Positions 25,669 to 33,320 of a stretch of 64,000 bases of DNA are shown one piece after another. How positions within the stretch are numbered: position 1 is the first letter of the stretch; each line of letters opens with the position of its first letter. The stretch is taken from the NCBI RefSeq assembly GCF_001618425.1, contig NZ_BDCU01000016.1:233163-297162 (forward strand), in the 5' to 3' direction. This DNA is from Nocardia fusca NBRC 14340 (GTDB taxonomy: Bacteria; Actinomycetota; Actinomycetes; Mycobacteriales; Mycobacteriaceae). A model generated the notes under the pieces. That model was not told the origin of the DNA and made no database searches. It saw nothing but the letters and a program-made list of their open reading frames with translations. The position numbers and the translations under genes were made by a program.

Positions 25669-26078
25669 ATGGCGTTCACCGACGACCCCGACGGCGACCG
25701 GTTCTTCGCGCTGCGCACCTTCCGCGCCGACGGCGCACCGGTCACCACCGCGATCTGGCTGGCCCCGCGGACGGCCGCTGGTACGGATACACTCCCGCTC
25801 GCTCCTGGAAGGTCCGCCGGATCGAGCGCGATCCCCGGATCGAGGTGGCGCGCTCCACATTCGACGGCACCCCGACCGGCGCCTGGCAGCCCGGCACCGC
25901 ACGCATCCTGCCCGCGCACCGATTACGCGTCGCGCGACATGCCATGACCACCAAATACGGTGTGGCATTCCGGATCTTCGTGCTCGTCACGCTGCTCGGC
26001 CGTTTCCGCCGCCACGGCGGACGCGCCGTCGGCCTGGAAATCGAGCTGGCGGGCGATCTGCCCCTGCTCCGCCGGTGA
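25669..26078 (+). pseudogene. PPOX-class F420-dependent oxidoreductase, frameshifted
   Basis: Codons from ATG 25669 encode AFTDDPDGDRFFALRTFRADG, then PVTTAIWLAP, a good split-barrel start. The family pattern then continues in another frame: DGRWYGYTPARSWKVRRIER, DPRIEVARSTFDGTPTGAW, TTKYGVAFRIF and VGLEIELAGDLP, ending at 26078. The switch falls at the C-run 25763-25766 (CTG GCC CC then GCG GAC GGC). Restoring a single C would rejoin the frames into a protein of about 136 residues. It is either a recent mutation or a sequencing error, since both halves look otherwise intact. Confidence 0.75.
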
Positions 26079-26140
26079 ACAGCGACGCACGGACCCTGGG
26101 AAAGTACTGGGTGTCCGCGACGATCACCGCGGCGCGGCGG

Positions 26141-26755
26141 TCAGCGGAGGCACAGGGGCGTGATGTCGGAGCGACCACCGGTGGTGGGCGAGCTCAGATA
26201 CATACAGGGTGTCTGACCCGCCGCGCTGATGGCGGACTTCACCTGGTCCCAGGCCCGCGCGCCGAGAGCGGCCGAGCGGGCCAGCACGAAACCCGACAGG
26301 CGGCTCGGGTCGGTTACCAGCGCCCAGGAGTAATCGGGGGCCAGCGCGGTGACGATGTAGTTCGTCGGGCCGTCGAGCATGTCCTGACCCGGCACTCCGG
26401 GGAAGCCGACATGTAACTGCGCACCGGTCACCGGGTCGTTCACCTTCGCGGTGCCGCGGATCTCGTTGCGGCCGCCCGCCCAGGTGGTACAGGAATTGTG
26501 CACGGCGACATTGCCCTGCGGGTCGAGCGTGTACTGCGCGCGGGTGTCGCGTGCACAGTCGAGATTGAACGGCTGCGGTACCGCGGCGAGCTGGTTCCAG
26601 TCGCCGAGGTACCGGTTCAGGTCCAGTGCGGGGACCGGGGCGGGGCCGGGCGGCAGCGGCGGCTGGGCGACCGCGCCACCGGCAGCCAGGGCACCGAAGG
26701 TCAGCAGGGCGGCCACGAGGCCGGTGGTGCGGCGAACTGCGTGATGTGCTGTCAC
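26141..26755 (-). CDS. Secreted lipocalin-family protein (Blc-like)
   Basis: A 204-residue protein with an N-terminal signal peptide (TGLVAALLTFGALAAGGAVA) and a lipocalin barrel: YLGDWNQLAAVPQPF carries the G-x-W motif, followed by CARDTRAQYTLDPQGNVAVH, GPTNYIVTALAPDYSWALVT and a C-terminal cysteine that may pair with C-A-R-D. Bacterial lipocalins bind fatty acids or lipids. GTG 26755 is preferred over ATG 26770 because AGGAG lies five bases upstream. A 19-bp motif at 26802-26820 that is nearly repeated at 28259 lies 47 bases upstream, suggesting control by the neighbouring MerR regulator. Confidence 0.85.
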   Translation of the reverse strand: MTAHHAVRRTTGLVAALLTFGALAAGGAVAQPPLPPGPAPVPALDLNRYLGDWNQLAAVPQPFNLDCARDTRAQYTLDPQGNVAVHNSCTTWAGGRNEIRGTAKVNDPVTGAQLHVGFPGVPGQDMLDGPTNYIVTALAPDYSWALVTDPSRLSGFVLARSAALGARAWDQVKSAISAAGQTPCMYLSSPTTGGRSDITPLCLR

Positions 26756-26801
26756 GAAAACTCCTCGCATTCGGCGGTGTGTGACCACTCCAACCAATAT
26801 A

Positions 26802-26820
26802 GATGCATAATCGATGCGTA
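26802..26820. promoter_or_regulatory. Putative MerR/LitR operator, copy 1 (between lipocalin gene and frameshifted gene)
   Basis: GATGCATAATCGATGCGTA. Fifteen of its first sixteen bases match the motif at 28259-28277 (GATGCATACTCGATGCAGA). It contains two GATGC boxes 11 bases apart (one turn). It lies 47 bases before the lipocalin start and 23 bases before the ATG at 26843, so it could control both directions. Confidence 0.55.
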
Positions 26821-26842
26821 CTGATTCGGCGCAGGAGAATAG

Positions 26843-27212
26843 ATGGTAGCTATGGGATTCCTCCGATTCGCGGGAGCGGCCACGGCGTGTTCCGGACCGG
26901 CCGTGGCGATCCGCCCGGCGGTGCTGCTGCGGCCGTGCGGCCGGGACGAGGACGATCCCACCCGCCCGCCGCGCGCCGACGCGGACGACCGCCTGCCGGG
27001 ATATCGCCTCGGGGCCCGGGACGGCCCTCGCCCCGACCCCGGCCGCCCTGCGGGTGGCCACGGGCTCCCGGGTGCTCTCCGACCTGTCCGACGCCGCCCT
27101 CCTCGCCGCCGCGCTGCGCGACCGGCCGCAGCGCACCACGGCCGTCGCGGTGGCCACCGGCCGGGCCCTGCGGTGTGGCGCGGCGGGCCCGACCGCGACG
27201 CGGACCCGGTGA
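26843..27212 (+). pseudogene. Small membrane-type protein, frameshifted (possibly DUF4267-like)
   Basis: ATG 26843 follows AGGAGA. The first frame encodes MGFLRFAGAATACSGPAVAI, then RPAVLLRPCGRDEDD, and has high GC third positions to about 26985. From there a different frame has the coding bias and reads RDIASGPGTALAPTPAALRV, ATGSRVLSDLSDAALLAAAL and RDRPQRTTAVAVATGRALR, to TGA 27210-27212. The combined pattern (hydrophobic start, 'ARD' segment, A/L-rich helices) resembles small DUF4267-type membrane proteins. I take it as a frameshifted gene under the operator at 26802; the family call is tentative. Confidence 0.5.
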
Positions 27213-27293
27213 ACACGGCCGTACGCCGTCGGCGCCCACGCCGAAGTTCCGGGTCCGCCTCGGGCGGCGAATCGGAACAGGCAGAATAAGACG

Positions 27294-28136
27294 ATGCCCG
27301 ACGGTTCCAGCTCCGCCTCCGACGCGGCCGGCTACACCGTCCGCGCGGTCGCCGAGCGGCTCGGTATCCCGACCGCCACCCTGCGCAGTTGGAACCGGCG
27401 CTACGAGATCGGCCCCACCGGGCACCGGCCGGGCACCCACCGGCTGTACACCGAAGCCGATATCGCCCAGCTCGATCGGATGCTCGGACTCATCCGCGGC
27501 GGCGCCACCCCGGCCGGTGCCGCGGCCACGGTGCGCGCCCCGGCCGTCGCCCCCGGCGACCTGTCTTCGCTGGTGACCGCCGCCTTCGCGCTCGACTACC
27601 GGTCGGTGACAGCGCAATTGGCCGGCGCGCTGCGAACCTACGGCGTGACCGACACGTGGGAACGACTGTGCCGCCCCGCTTTCGCCGAGATCGTCGCCCG
27701 CCAGCTGGGCGGCGAGGGCTGTATCGATGTCGAGCACCTGCTCTCGTGGTGCATCACCTCGGCGCTGCATCGCAACAACCCGCCGGACCGGCTGCGCCCG
27801 CGGCCCATCGTCCTCGCCTGCACCGGCGGCGAATCCCACGCGCTCCCCCTCGAGGTGCTGCGGGCAGCCCTGGCCGAGCGCGAGATCGGGGCACAGATGC
27901 TCGGAGCGGATGTGCCCACCGCCGCCCTCGCCGACACCCTGGCGCGGCTGGACCGGCCGGCCGAACTGGTGCTGTGGTCGCAGCACGAGTCGACGGCGCT
28001 GACTTCCAGCGTGCGGGCGGGCACCGACGCCGGCGCGCGGGTCTTCGTCGGCGGCCCGGGCTGGGACGCGGTCATCCTCCCGGCGGCGGTCGAACGCTTG
28101 GCGAGTCTTCCCGAGGCGGTCCGGCGACTCGGCTGA
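27294..28136 (+). CDS. MerR-family regulator with B12-binding-like domain (CarH/LitR type)
   Basis: A 280-residue regulator. Residues 13-80 form a MerR winged helix (YTVRAVAERLGIPTATLRSW, RRYEIGPTGHRPGTHRLYTE). Residues 90-165 are a helical bundle and 170-280 a Rossmann-like cobalamin-binding domain. The B12 ligand motif E-x-H is present (GGESHALPLEVL, E180 and H182), and EH at 147-148 is kept. The tryptophan that CarH has ten residues before that Glu (W-x9-EH) is Gln137 here. CarH/LitR proteins repress light-induced genes in the dark as AdoCbl-bound tetramers. Two near-identical motifs flank the gene's cluster (26802, 28259), supporting local regulation. The lost Trp suggests altered light or B12 response. 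Confidence 0.85.
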   Translation: MPDGSSSASDAAGYTVRAVAERLGIPTATLRSWNRRYEIGPTGHRPGTHRLYTEADIAQLDRMLGLIRGGATPAGAAATVRAPAVAPGDLSSLVTAAFALDYRSVTAQLAGALRTYGVTDTWERLCRPAFAEIVARQLGGEGCIDVEHLLSWCITSALHRNNPPDRLRPRPIVLACTGGESHALPLEVLRAALAEREIGAQMLGADVPTAALADTLARLDRPAELVLWSQHESTALTSSVRAGTDAGARVFVGGPGWDAVILPAAVERLASLPEAVRRLG

Positions 28137-28258
28137 GTCCGGTCCCGCCCACTCTTTCACCCCACCCATCCGGGCATCCCGGACCCGGCGAACCACCTCG
28201 CGGCCGCGTGGCCCGACGGCCCGTGAACCGGCGCCCGGGTCGCCATCGACCACAAAAC

Positions 28259-28277
28259 GATGCATACTCGATGCAGA
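28259..28277. promoter_or_regulatory. Putative MerR/LitR operator, copy 2 (upstream of fusion scar and SDR)
   Basis: GATGCATACTCGATGCAGA, matching copy 1 at 26802 in 15 of the first 16 bases. It lies 36 bases before ATG 28313 and drives the direction of the SDR gene. Both copies flank the MerR gene. Confidence 0.55.
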
Positions 28278-28312
28278 GAGGCGACCGGTGGTCGCCGAGC
28301 GGAGGAGTGCGA

Positions 28313-28525
28313 TGGTCGAGCAGGGCAAACCGGACCGGTCCGGGCGCCGGGTCGCGGCTGTGGCAGAAGCGGTTCGATGGGTATACCGACGAGACGAGCG
28401 CGCTCGGCTTCGCCCCCGTGTTCCAGCGCATGTGGCAGTTCTGTCCGGCCTGTGCCGGGGCGGGCTTCCGCAGCGGCCATCCGGATGCCGAGCAGTTCGT
28501 GCCGACGAGACGAGACGAGGTGTGA
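28313..28525 (+). pseudogene. Deletion scar fusing an N-terminal fragment to the C-terminus of a cyclopropane-fatty-acid synthase
   Basis: GGAGG precedes ATG 28313 and the first 13 codons (MVEQGKPDRSGRR plus V) look like the start of an FAD/NAD-binding oxidoreductase, up to its first beta strand. From 28352 a different frame matches the end of a cyclopropane-fatty-acyl-phospholipid synthase: RLWQKRFDGYTDETSALGF, then VFQRMWQFCPACAGAGFRSG, HPDAEQFVP, with stop TGA at 28523. In the family this region reads 'MWEFYLAYCEAGF', so it also carries substitutions. Related clusters elsewhere have FAD oxidoreductase, DUF1365 and the synthase in this order, so a deletion of several kb is inferred. Confidence 0.6.
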
Positions 28526-28529
28526 TCCG

Positions 28530-29552
28530 ATGATCCGTACAGTCGACGCTCTGCTCGACCGGACGATAGTGCCCGGCTACACCCGCCTCGGCTACCACCT
28601 GCGCAAGGTCTCCTGGACCAGTGACGACCCGCCCACCGATGCCCTGCACGGCAAAACCGCCCTGGTCACCGGCGCGAACTCCGGAATCGGCAAATCGATC
28701 GCCACGCGCTGCGCGGGCCTGGGCGCCCGCACCGTGCTCGCGGTCCGGGACGCGGACCGCGGCGAGCGGGCCCGCCGGGAGATCCGCGACGCCGTCCCCG
28801 AGGCGCAGGTGGAACTCGAGCTGTGCGATATCGCCGAACCCGGCAGTATCGATGCCTGCGCCCGGGCCTTACGCGAGCGCCACGGAGCGCTGGACGTGCT
28901 CGTCCACAACGCGGGCGTACTGCCCGGCGAGCGCACCGAGAACTCCGCCGGACACGAGCTGGCCCTGGCGACCCATGTCCTCGGCCCGCTACGCCTCACC
29001 GACCGGCTCGCTCCGCTGCTGGCCGCCTCCGGCGACGCCCGCATCATCTTCGTGGCCTCCGGCGGGATGTACACGCAGCCGCTGCCGTTCCGAGATCCGC
29101 AATATCGCCGCGGCGAATACCGGGGCACCACCGCCTACGCCCGCACCAAGCGGATACAGGTGGCGTTCGGGCCGCTGCTGGACGGACGTCTCGCCGATCA
29201 CGGGGTCAGCGTGCACAGTATGCATCCGGGCTGGGTCGCCACACCGGGGATCACCGCCGCGCTCCCCCGCTTCGGTTCCGCGCTGCGCCCGGCGATGCGC
29301 ACCGCCGCCGAGGGTGCCGATACCGCGGTCTGGCTGGCCACCACCAGCCCGGCGCCGCTGTCGGGTCATTTCTGGCACGACCGCCGCATCCGTGACGAAC
29401 ACTATCTGCGCCACACCCGCTATACGGAGGGCCATCTGCTGTCGCTGTGGGAGTACTGCCTCGACGCGGCGGACGTGCCGTTGCACCCGCCCCGACCCCC
29501 GATCCGCCCGCGCCGCGCATCCGCCGGGCCCGGCGGATCCGGCAACCGATGA
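28530..29552 (+). CDS. SDR-family oxidoreductase of the LitR/cyclopropane-synthase cluster type
   Basis: A 340-residue extended SDR. An N-terminal pre-extension (LLDRTIVPGYTRLGYHLRKV) precedes the NAD(P) motif TGANSGIG at about residue 50. It has NAG (HNAGVLPG), an active-site Ser region (VASGGMYTQPL) and YARTK. The long C-terminal tail includes SGHFWHDRR. This form, with the pre-extension, is common beside cyclopropane-synthase and LitR genes. It begins four bases after the stop of the fusion scar and is probably transcribed from the promoter at 28259. Its lipid substrate is unknown, and with the synthase deleted its pathway may be incomplete. Confidence 0.85.
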   Translation: MIRTVDALLDRTIVPGYTRLGYHLRKVSWTSDDPPTDALHGKTALVTGANSGIGKSIATRCAGLGARTVLAVRDADRGERARREIRDAVPEAQVELELCDIAEPGSIDACARALRERHGALDVLVHNAGVLPGERTENSAGHELALATHVLGPLRLTDRLAPLLAASGDARIIFVASGGMYTQPLPFRDPQYRRGEYRGTTAYARTKRIQVAFGPLLDGRLADHGVSVHSMHPGWVATPGITAALPRFGSALRPAMRTAAEGADTAVWLATTSPAPLSGHFWHDRRIRDEHYLRHTRYTEGHLLSLWEYCLDAADVPLHPPRPPIRPRRASAGPGGSGNR

Positions 29553-29618
29553 ATTCCGCTCGCCCACGCCGTCGTTCACAGTGAGCCCGCGTGGATCTCG
29601 TTGCGAGAAGGAGTCCCG

Positions 29619-30728
29619 ATGCCGGATACCGATCACGACCCCGCCGCCCCGCGGCGGCTGACGCAGCACCCGACCGTCCAGCGGATGGCCGGCCGTGAGC
29701 GCGAAAAACCCGACCCGGTCCTCGCCGCCGACCGGCTGCGCGAGATCTGCCTCGCGGCCGGCGCCGATGATGTGGGGTTCGTCGCCGTCGAGGATCCGCG
29801 GGTGGCCGACGAACTCGAGCACGCACGGGCGATCCTGCCCGCCGCGCGCACATTCGTCTCGTTCTGTGTACGGATGAACCGGGACAATCTGCGCAGTCCG
29901 CAGCGCAGTCTCGCCAATACCGAGTTCAATCACGCCGACGACGAGACCAACGTGGTGTCCCGCCGGATCACCCGGGCGCTCCAGGACGCCGGTTACCGCG
30001 CGGTCTACCCCGCCCCGGGGTATCCGATGGAAGTGCAGCAGTTTCCCGGGCGTATCTGGGTGATCGCGCACAAGGTCGTGGCCGAGGCCGCCGGGCTGGG
30101 CGTCATGGGCATCCATCGCAATGTGATCCACCCCCGATTCGGCAATTTCATCCTGCTCGGCACCGTGGTCACCGACGCGGTGATCGACACCCCGAGCACG
30201 CCGCTGGATTTCAATCCCTGTCTCGAATGCAAACTGTGTGTCTCCGCCTGCCCGGTGGGAGCGATCACCCCGGACGGGGGTTTCGATTTCCAGGCGTGCT
30301 ACACGCACAACTACCGGGAATTCATGGGCGGCTTCACCGATTGGGCGGAGACGGTCGCCGACAGTGCCGACCGCGACGAATACCGGCAACGGGTCACTAC
30401 CGGGGAATCGTTCTCGATGTGGCAGAGCCTGTCGTTCAAACCGAACTACAAGGCCGGCTACTGCATGGCCGTGTGCCCGGCCGGCGAGGACGTGATCGGC
30501 GCCTACCTCGACGATCGCCGAGCCCACCTCGACGAGGTGGTCCGGCCGCTGCAGAGCAAGACCGAGCCCGTGTACGTGCTACCCGGTTCGGCAGCCGAAG
30601 AGCATGTCGCGCGCCGCTTCCCGAACAAGACGCCGCAGCAGGTCACCAATGGTTTCCCGGATGAGGTCAACGATCTGCTCGACCAGATCGGGCCGCGCCC
30701 GCGCGGCGGTGCCGGCGGGACCGCGTAA
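29619..30728 (+). CDS. 4Fe-4S protein, QueG/reductive-dehalogenase-like
   Basis: A 369-residue iron-sulfur protein with two cluster motifs: CLECKLCVSACPVGAI around residue 207-222 and C-M-A-V-C-P in the C-terminal third (GYCMAVCPAGEDV). The N-terminal domain (LREICLAAGADDVGFVAVED) and central cobalamin-binding-like fold resemble epoxyqueuosine reductase QueG and reductive dehalogenases, which use cobalamin plus two [4Fe-4S] clusters. It lacks a Tat signal, so it is cytoplasmic. RBS AGAAGGAG precedes ATG 29619. True QueG function is uncertain, and related proteins of unknown role are common in Actinobacteria. Confidence 0.75.
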   Translation: MPDTDHDPAAPRRLTQHPTVQRMAGREREKPDPVLAADRLREICLAAGADDVGFVAVEDPRVADELEHARAILPAARTFVSFCVRMNRDNLRSPQRSLANTEFNHADDETNVVSRRITRALQDAGYRAVYPAPGYPMEVQQFPGRIWVIAHKVVAEAAGLGVMGIHRNVIHPRFGNFILLGTVVTDAVIDTPSTPLDFNPCLECKLCVSACPVGAITPDGGFDFQACYTHNYREFMGGFTDWAETVADSADRDEYRQRVTTGESFSMWQSLSFKPNYKAGYCMAVCPAGEDVIGAYLDDRRAHLDEVVRPLQSKTEPVYVLPGSAAEEHVARRFPNKTPQQVTNGFPDEVNDLLDQIGPRPRGGAGGTA

Positions 30729-30793
30729 GCCCGGTCCGCGCCACCGGTACGACGGGTGCCGCTCCGGCAGCGTTGTCCGCGAGAGGTCGAGGC

Positions 30794-30975
30794 GTGACGC
30801 CGGCTGCGGGGGCGGTATTCGCCGGATATCGGATCATCCGGCCGCTCGCTTCGGGTGGTATCGGGCGCGGTGTATCTCGCGCTGCATCCGCGATTGCCGC
30901 GGCAGGAGGACGCGGTGAAGCTGCTCGACAGTGCGCTCGGTGCGGATGCCGAATTCCGGGCCCGGTTCCGGCGCG
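30794..30975 (+). pseudogene. N-terminal remnant of a serine/threonine protein kinase
   Basis: GTG 30794 starts TPAAGAVFAGYRIIRPLASG, then GIG, the glycine loop of a Pkn-type kinase. An extra G near 30862 breaks the frame. The next frame carries on AVYLALHPRLPRQEDAVKLL, DSALGADAEFRARFRR, including the Lys of strand 3 (AVKLLD), and then stops matching at about 30975. A complete kinase domain needs about 200 more residues, so only about 60 are left. The fragment lies between the QueG-like gene and cobH and leaves the rest of the gap empty. Confidence 0.7.
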
Positions 30976-31057
30976 GCCCCGCTGTGACCCGGGCGCCCCG
31001 GTCACCGAGGCCCACCCGCACCGGCCCGGCGCGCTCGGCCCGGCATAGGGTGTCCGC

Positions 31058-31693
31058 ATGTCCGACACGCGCACCAGCTACGTCACCGACGCGGCCGAGA
31101 TCTACCGCCGGTCGTTCGCGATCATCCGAGCCGAGGCCGAGCTGGACCGGTTCCCGGCCGATATCGCGCAGGTCGTCGTGCGCATGATCCACGGCTGCGG
31201 CCAGGTCGACCTGGCCGGGGACGTGGTGTTCACCCCGGGGGTGGTGGCCGCGGCACGCGCCGCACTGCGCGCCGGCGCGCCGATTCTGTGCGATGCGAAC
31301 ATGGTCGCCTCGGGAGTCACCCGGACCCGGCTGCCCGCGGACAACGAGGTGCTGTGCCTGCTGCGGGACCCCCGGGTGCCGGAGCTGGCGGCCGAACTCG
31401 GGACCACCCGGTCGGCGGCGGCGCTGGAATTGTGGCGGGAGCGGCTCGACGGCGCGGTGGTGGCCATCGGCAATGCGCCGACCGCGCTGTTCCACCTGCT
31501 GGACATGATCGCCGCGGGCGCACCGAAACCGGCCGCCGTGCTCGGGATCCCGGTGGGCTTCGTCGGCGCGGCCGAATCGAAGGACGCGCTCGCCGCGAGC
31601 ACGGGCGTGGAGTATCTGACGGTGCGCGGGCGGCGCGGCGGAAGCGCCATCACCGCGTCCGCCCTGAATGCGATTGCGAGCGAAGTGGAATGA
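31058..31693 (+). CDS. cobH: Precorrin-8X methylmutase CobH
   Basis: A 211-residue enzyme that moves the C-11 methyl of precorrin-8x to C-12, giving hydrogenobyrinic acid. The catalytic His is in [11 protein letters not shown]; other signatures are [18 protein letters not shown], then [16 protein letters not shown] and [16 protein letters not shown], all matching the family, which is about 210 residues. The stop overlaps the cobIJ start (ATGA at 31690-31693), so translation is coupled. Upstream there is only a kinase remnant, not cobG. Confidence 0.95.
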   Translation: MSDTRTSYVTDAAEIYRRSFAIIRAEAELDRFPADIAQVVVRMIHGCGQVDLAGDVVFTPGVVAAARAALRAGAPILCDANMVASGVTRTRLPADNEVLCLLRDPRVPELAAELGTTRSAAALELWRERLDGAVVAIGNAPTALFHLLDMIAAGAPKPAAVLGIPVGFVGAAESKDALAASTGVEYLTVRGRRGGSAITASALNAIASEVE

Positions 31694-33264
31694 CGGTGGC
31701 TACGGGAAAGCTGTGGGGGGTCGGGCTGGGCCCGGGCGATCCGGACCTGGTGACGGTCAAGGCGGCCCGGGTGATCGCCGAGGCCGATGTGATCGCGTTC
31801 CACAGTGCCCGGCACGGCCGCAGTATCTCGCGCGGTATCGCCGAACCGTACATGCGGCCGGGCCAGCTCGAGGAACACCTGATCTACCCGGTCACCACCG
31901 AGACCACCGATCATCCCGGCGGTTACCAGGGCGCGATCGACGAGTTCTACGCCGCGGCGGCCGAACGGCTGGCCGCGCATCTGGCGGCGGGCCGGTCGGT
32001 GGCGCTGCTGGCCGCGGGGGACCCGCTGTTCTACAGCTCCTATATGCATATGCATCGGCGGCTGGCCGACCGGTTCGAGGCGGAGATCGTCCCCGGGATC
32101 ACCTCGGTGAGTGCCGCGTCGGCGGCCCTGGCCACTCCCCTGGTGGAGGGGGAACAGGTACTGACGGTACTGCCCGCGACCCTGCCCGCCGACGAACTGA
32201 CCCGCCGCCTCGCCGACAGCGAGGCCGCCGCGATCATGAAACTCGGCCGCACCTACCCGGCCGTCCGCAAAGCGCTCGCCGACTCCGGCCGCCTCGACCG
32301 CGCCTACTACGTCGAACGGGCCAGCACCGGACGCGAACGGGTGCTTCCCGCCGGAGAAGTGGACGACGCCCAGGTGCCGTATTTCGCGATCACCATCGTC
32401 CCGGGCCCCGAACCGACCACCCCGGTCCCCGCCCGCCCGGATCCGGCCGCCGCCGAACCGGTGGCCCGCGCGGCGAGCACCCCGGCGGCCGAGATCGCCG
32501 CGCCGAGTGGTCTCCCGGGCGCCGGCGAGGTGGTGGTCGTCGGCCTGGGCCCGGGTGATACGCGCTGGACCACCCCGGAGGTCTCCGCCGCGCTCGCCGC
32601 CGCAACCGACCTCGTCGGCTACACCACCTATATCGACCGCGTCCCGGCCCGCCCCGGTCAGCGGCGGCACAGCAGCGACAACCGGGTCGAATCCGAACGC
32701 GCCGCCATGGCCCTGGACCTCGCCCGCCGCGGCGGGCGGGTCGCCGTGGTCTCCTCGGGCGATCCGGGCGTTTTCGCGATGGCCGCGGCCGTCCTGGAGG
32801 AATCCGCGGACCCGCAGTGGGCGGGGGTGCCGGTGCGGGTGCTGCCCGGGATGACGGCGGCGAACGCGGTGGCCAGCCGCGTCGGCGCCCCGCTCGGACA
32901 CGACTACGCCACGATCTCCCTCTCCGACCGCCTCAAACCGTGGGACGTGGTGGCCCGGCGCCTGGCGGCGGTGGCCGCGGCCGATATGGCCATTGCCGTC
33001 TACAACCCGGCCTCGAGTAAACGCACCTGGCAGGTGGGCGCGATGAAGGACATCCTGCTGGCGCACCGCGCACCGGACACCCCGGTGGTGCTCGGCCGCG
33101 ATGTGGGCGGCCCTGGCGAATCGGTGCGGGTGCTGGCACTGGGCGAACTGGAACCCGCCGAGGTCGATATGCGGACCCTGCTGATCATCGGCGCCTCCAC
33201 CACCACGGTCGTCGACGGCGCCGGCGCACCGCGGGTCTACACCGCGCGGCGCTACAACGCCTGA
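31690..33264 (+). CDS. cobIJ: CobIJ fusion: precorrin-2 C20- and precorrin-3B C17-methyltransferase
   Basis: A 524-residue bifunctional SAM-dependent methyltransferase. The N-terminal half (about 1-245) is Cob[21 protein letters not shown] and [21 protein letters not shown] Pro/Ala linker (about 240-275) leads to Cob[21 protein letters not shown], then [14 protein letters not shown] and [16 protein letters not shown]. It methylates precorrin-2 to precorrin-3A and then, after CobG, precorrin-3B with ring contraction to precorrin-4. The fusion is the usual mycobacterial form. It is coupled to cobH. Intermediates may be channelled between the halves. Confidence 0.95.
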   Translation: MTVATGKLWGVGLGPGDPDLVTVKAARVIAEADVIAFHSARHGRSISRGIAEPYMRPGQLEEHLIYPVTTETTDHPGGYQGAIDEFYAAAAERLAAHLAAGRSVALLAAGDPLFYSSYMHMHRRLADRFEAEIVPGITSVSAASAALATPLVEGEQVLTVLPATLPADELTRRLADSEAAAIMKLGRTYPAVRKALADSGRLDRAYYVERASTGRERVLPAGEVDDAQVPYFAITIVPGPEPTTPVPARPDPAAAEPVARAASTPAAEIAAPSGLPGAGEVVVVGLGPGDTRWTTPEVSAALAAATDLVGYTTYIDRVPARPGQRRHSSDNRVESERAAMALDLARRGGRVAVVSSGDPGVFAMAAAVLEESADPQWAGVPVRVLPGMTAANAVASRVGAPLGHDYATISLSDRLKPWDVVARRLAAVAAADMAIAVYNPASSKRTWQVGAMKDILLAHRAPDTPVVLGRDVGGPGESVRVLALGELEPAEVDMRTLLIIGASTTTVVDGAGAPRVYTARRYNA

Positions 33265-33283
33265 GCCGAACCCATCCGATAGC

Positions 33284-33298
33284 ATTCCACTATGGAAT
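33284..33298. promoter_or_regulatory. Perfect palindrome upstream of the PadR gene
   Basis: ATTCCA (33284-33289), CTA, TGGAAT (33293-33298). It lies 22 bases before the PadR start and 20 bases after the cobIJ stop. PadR regulators commonly repress their own genes through short dyads at this position. Confidence 0.5.
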
Positions 33299-33320
33299 AG
33301 CGACGGTGGAAGGATACGTG

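Noticed and set aside
26850..28649. A 599-codon minus-strand frame across the MerR cluster
   Set aside because: R/G/P-rich shadow of the MerR gene and its flanks, without a family match.
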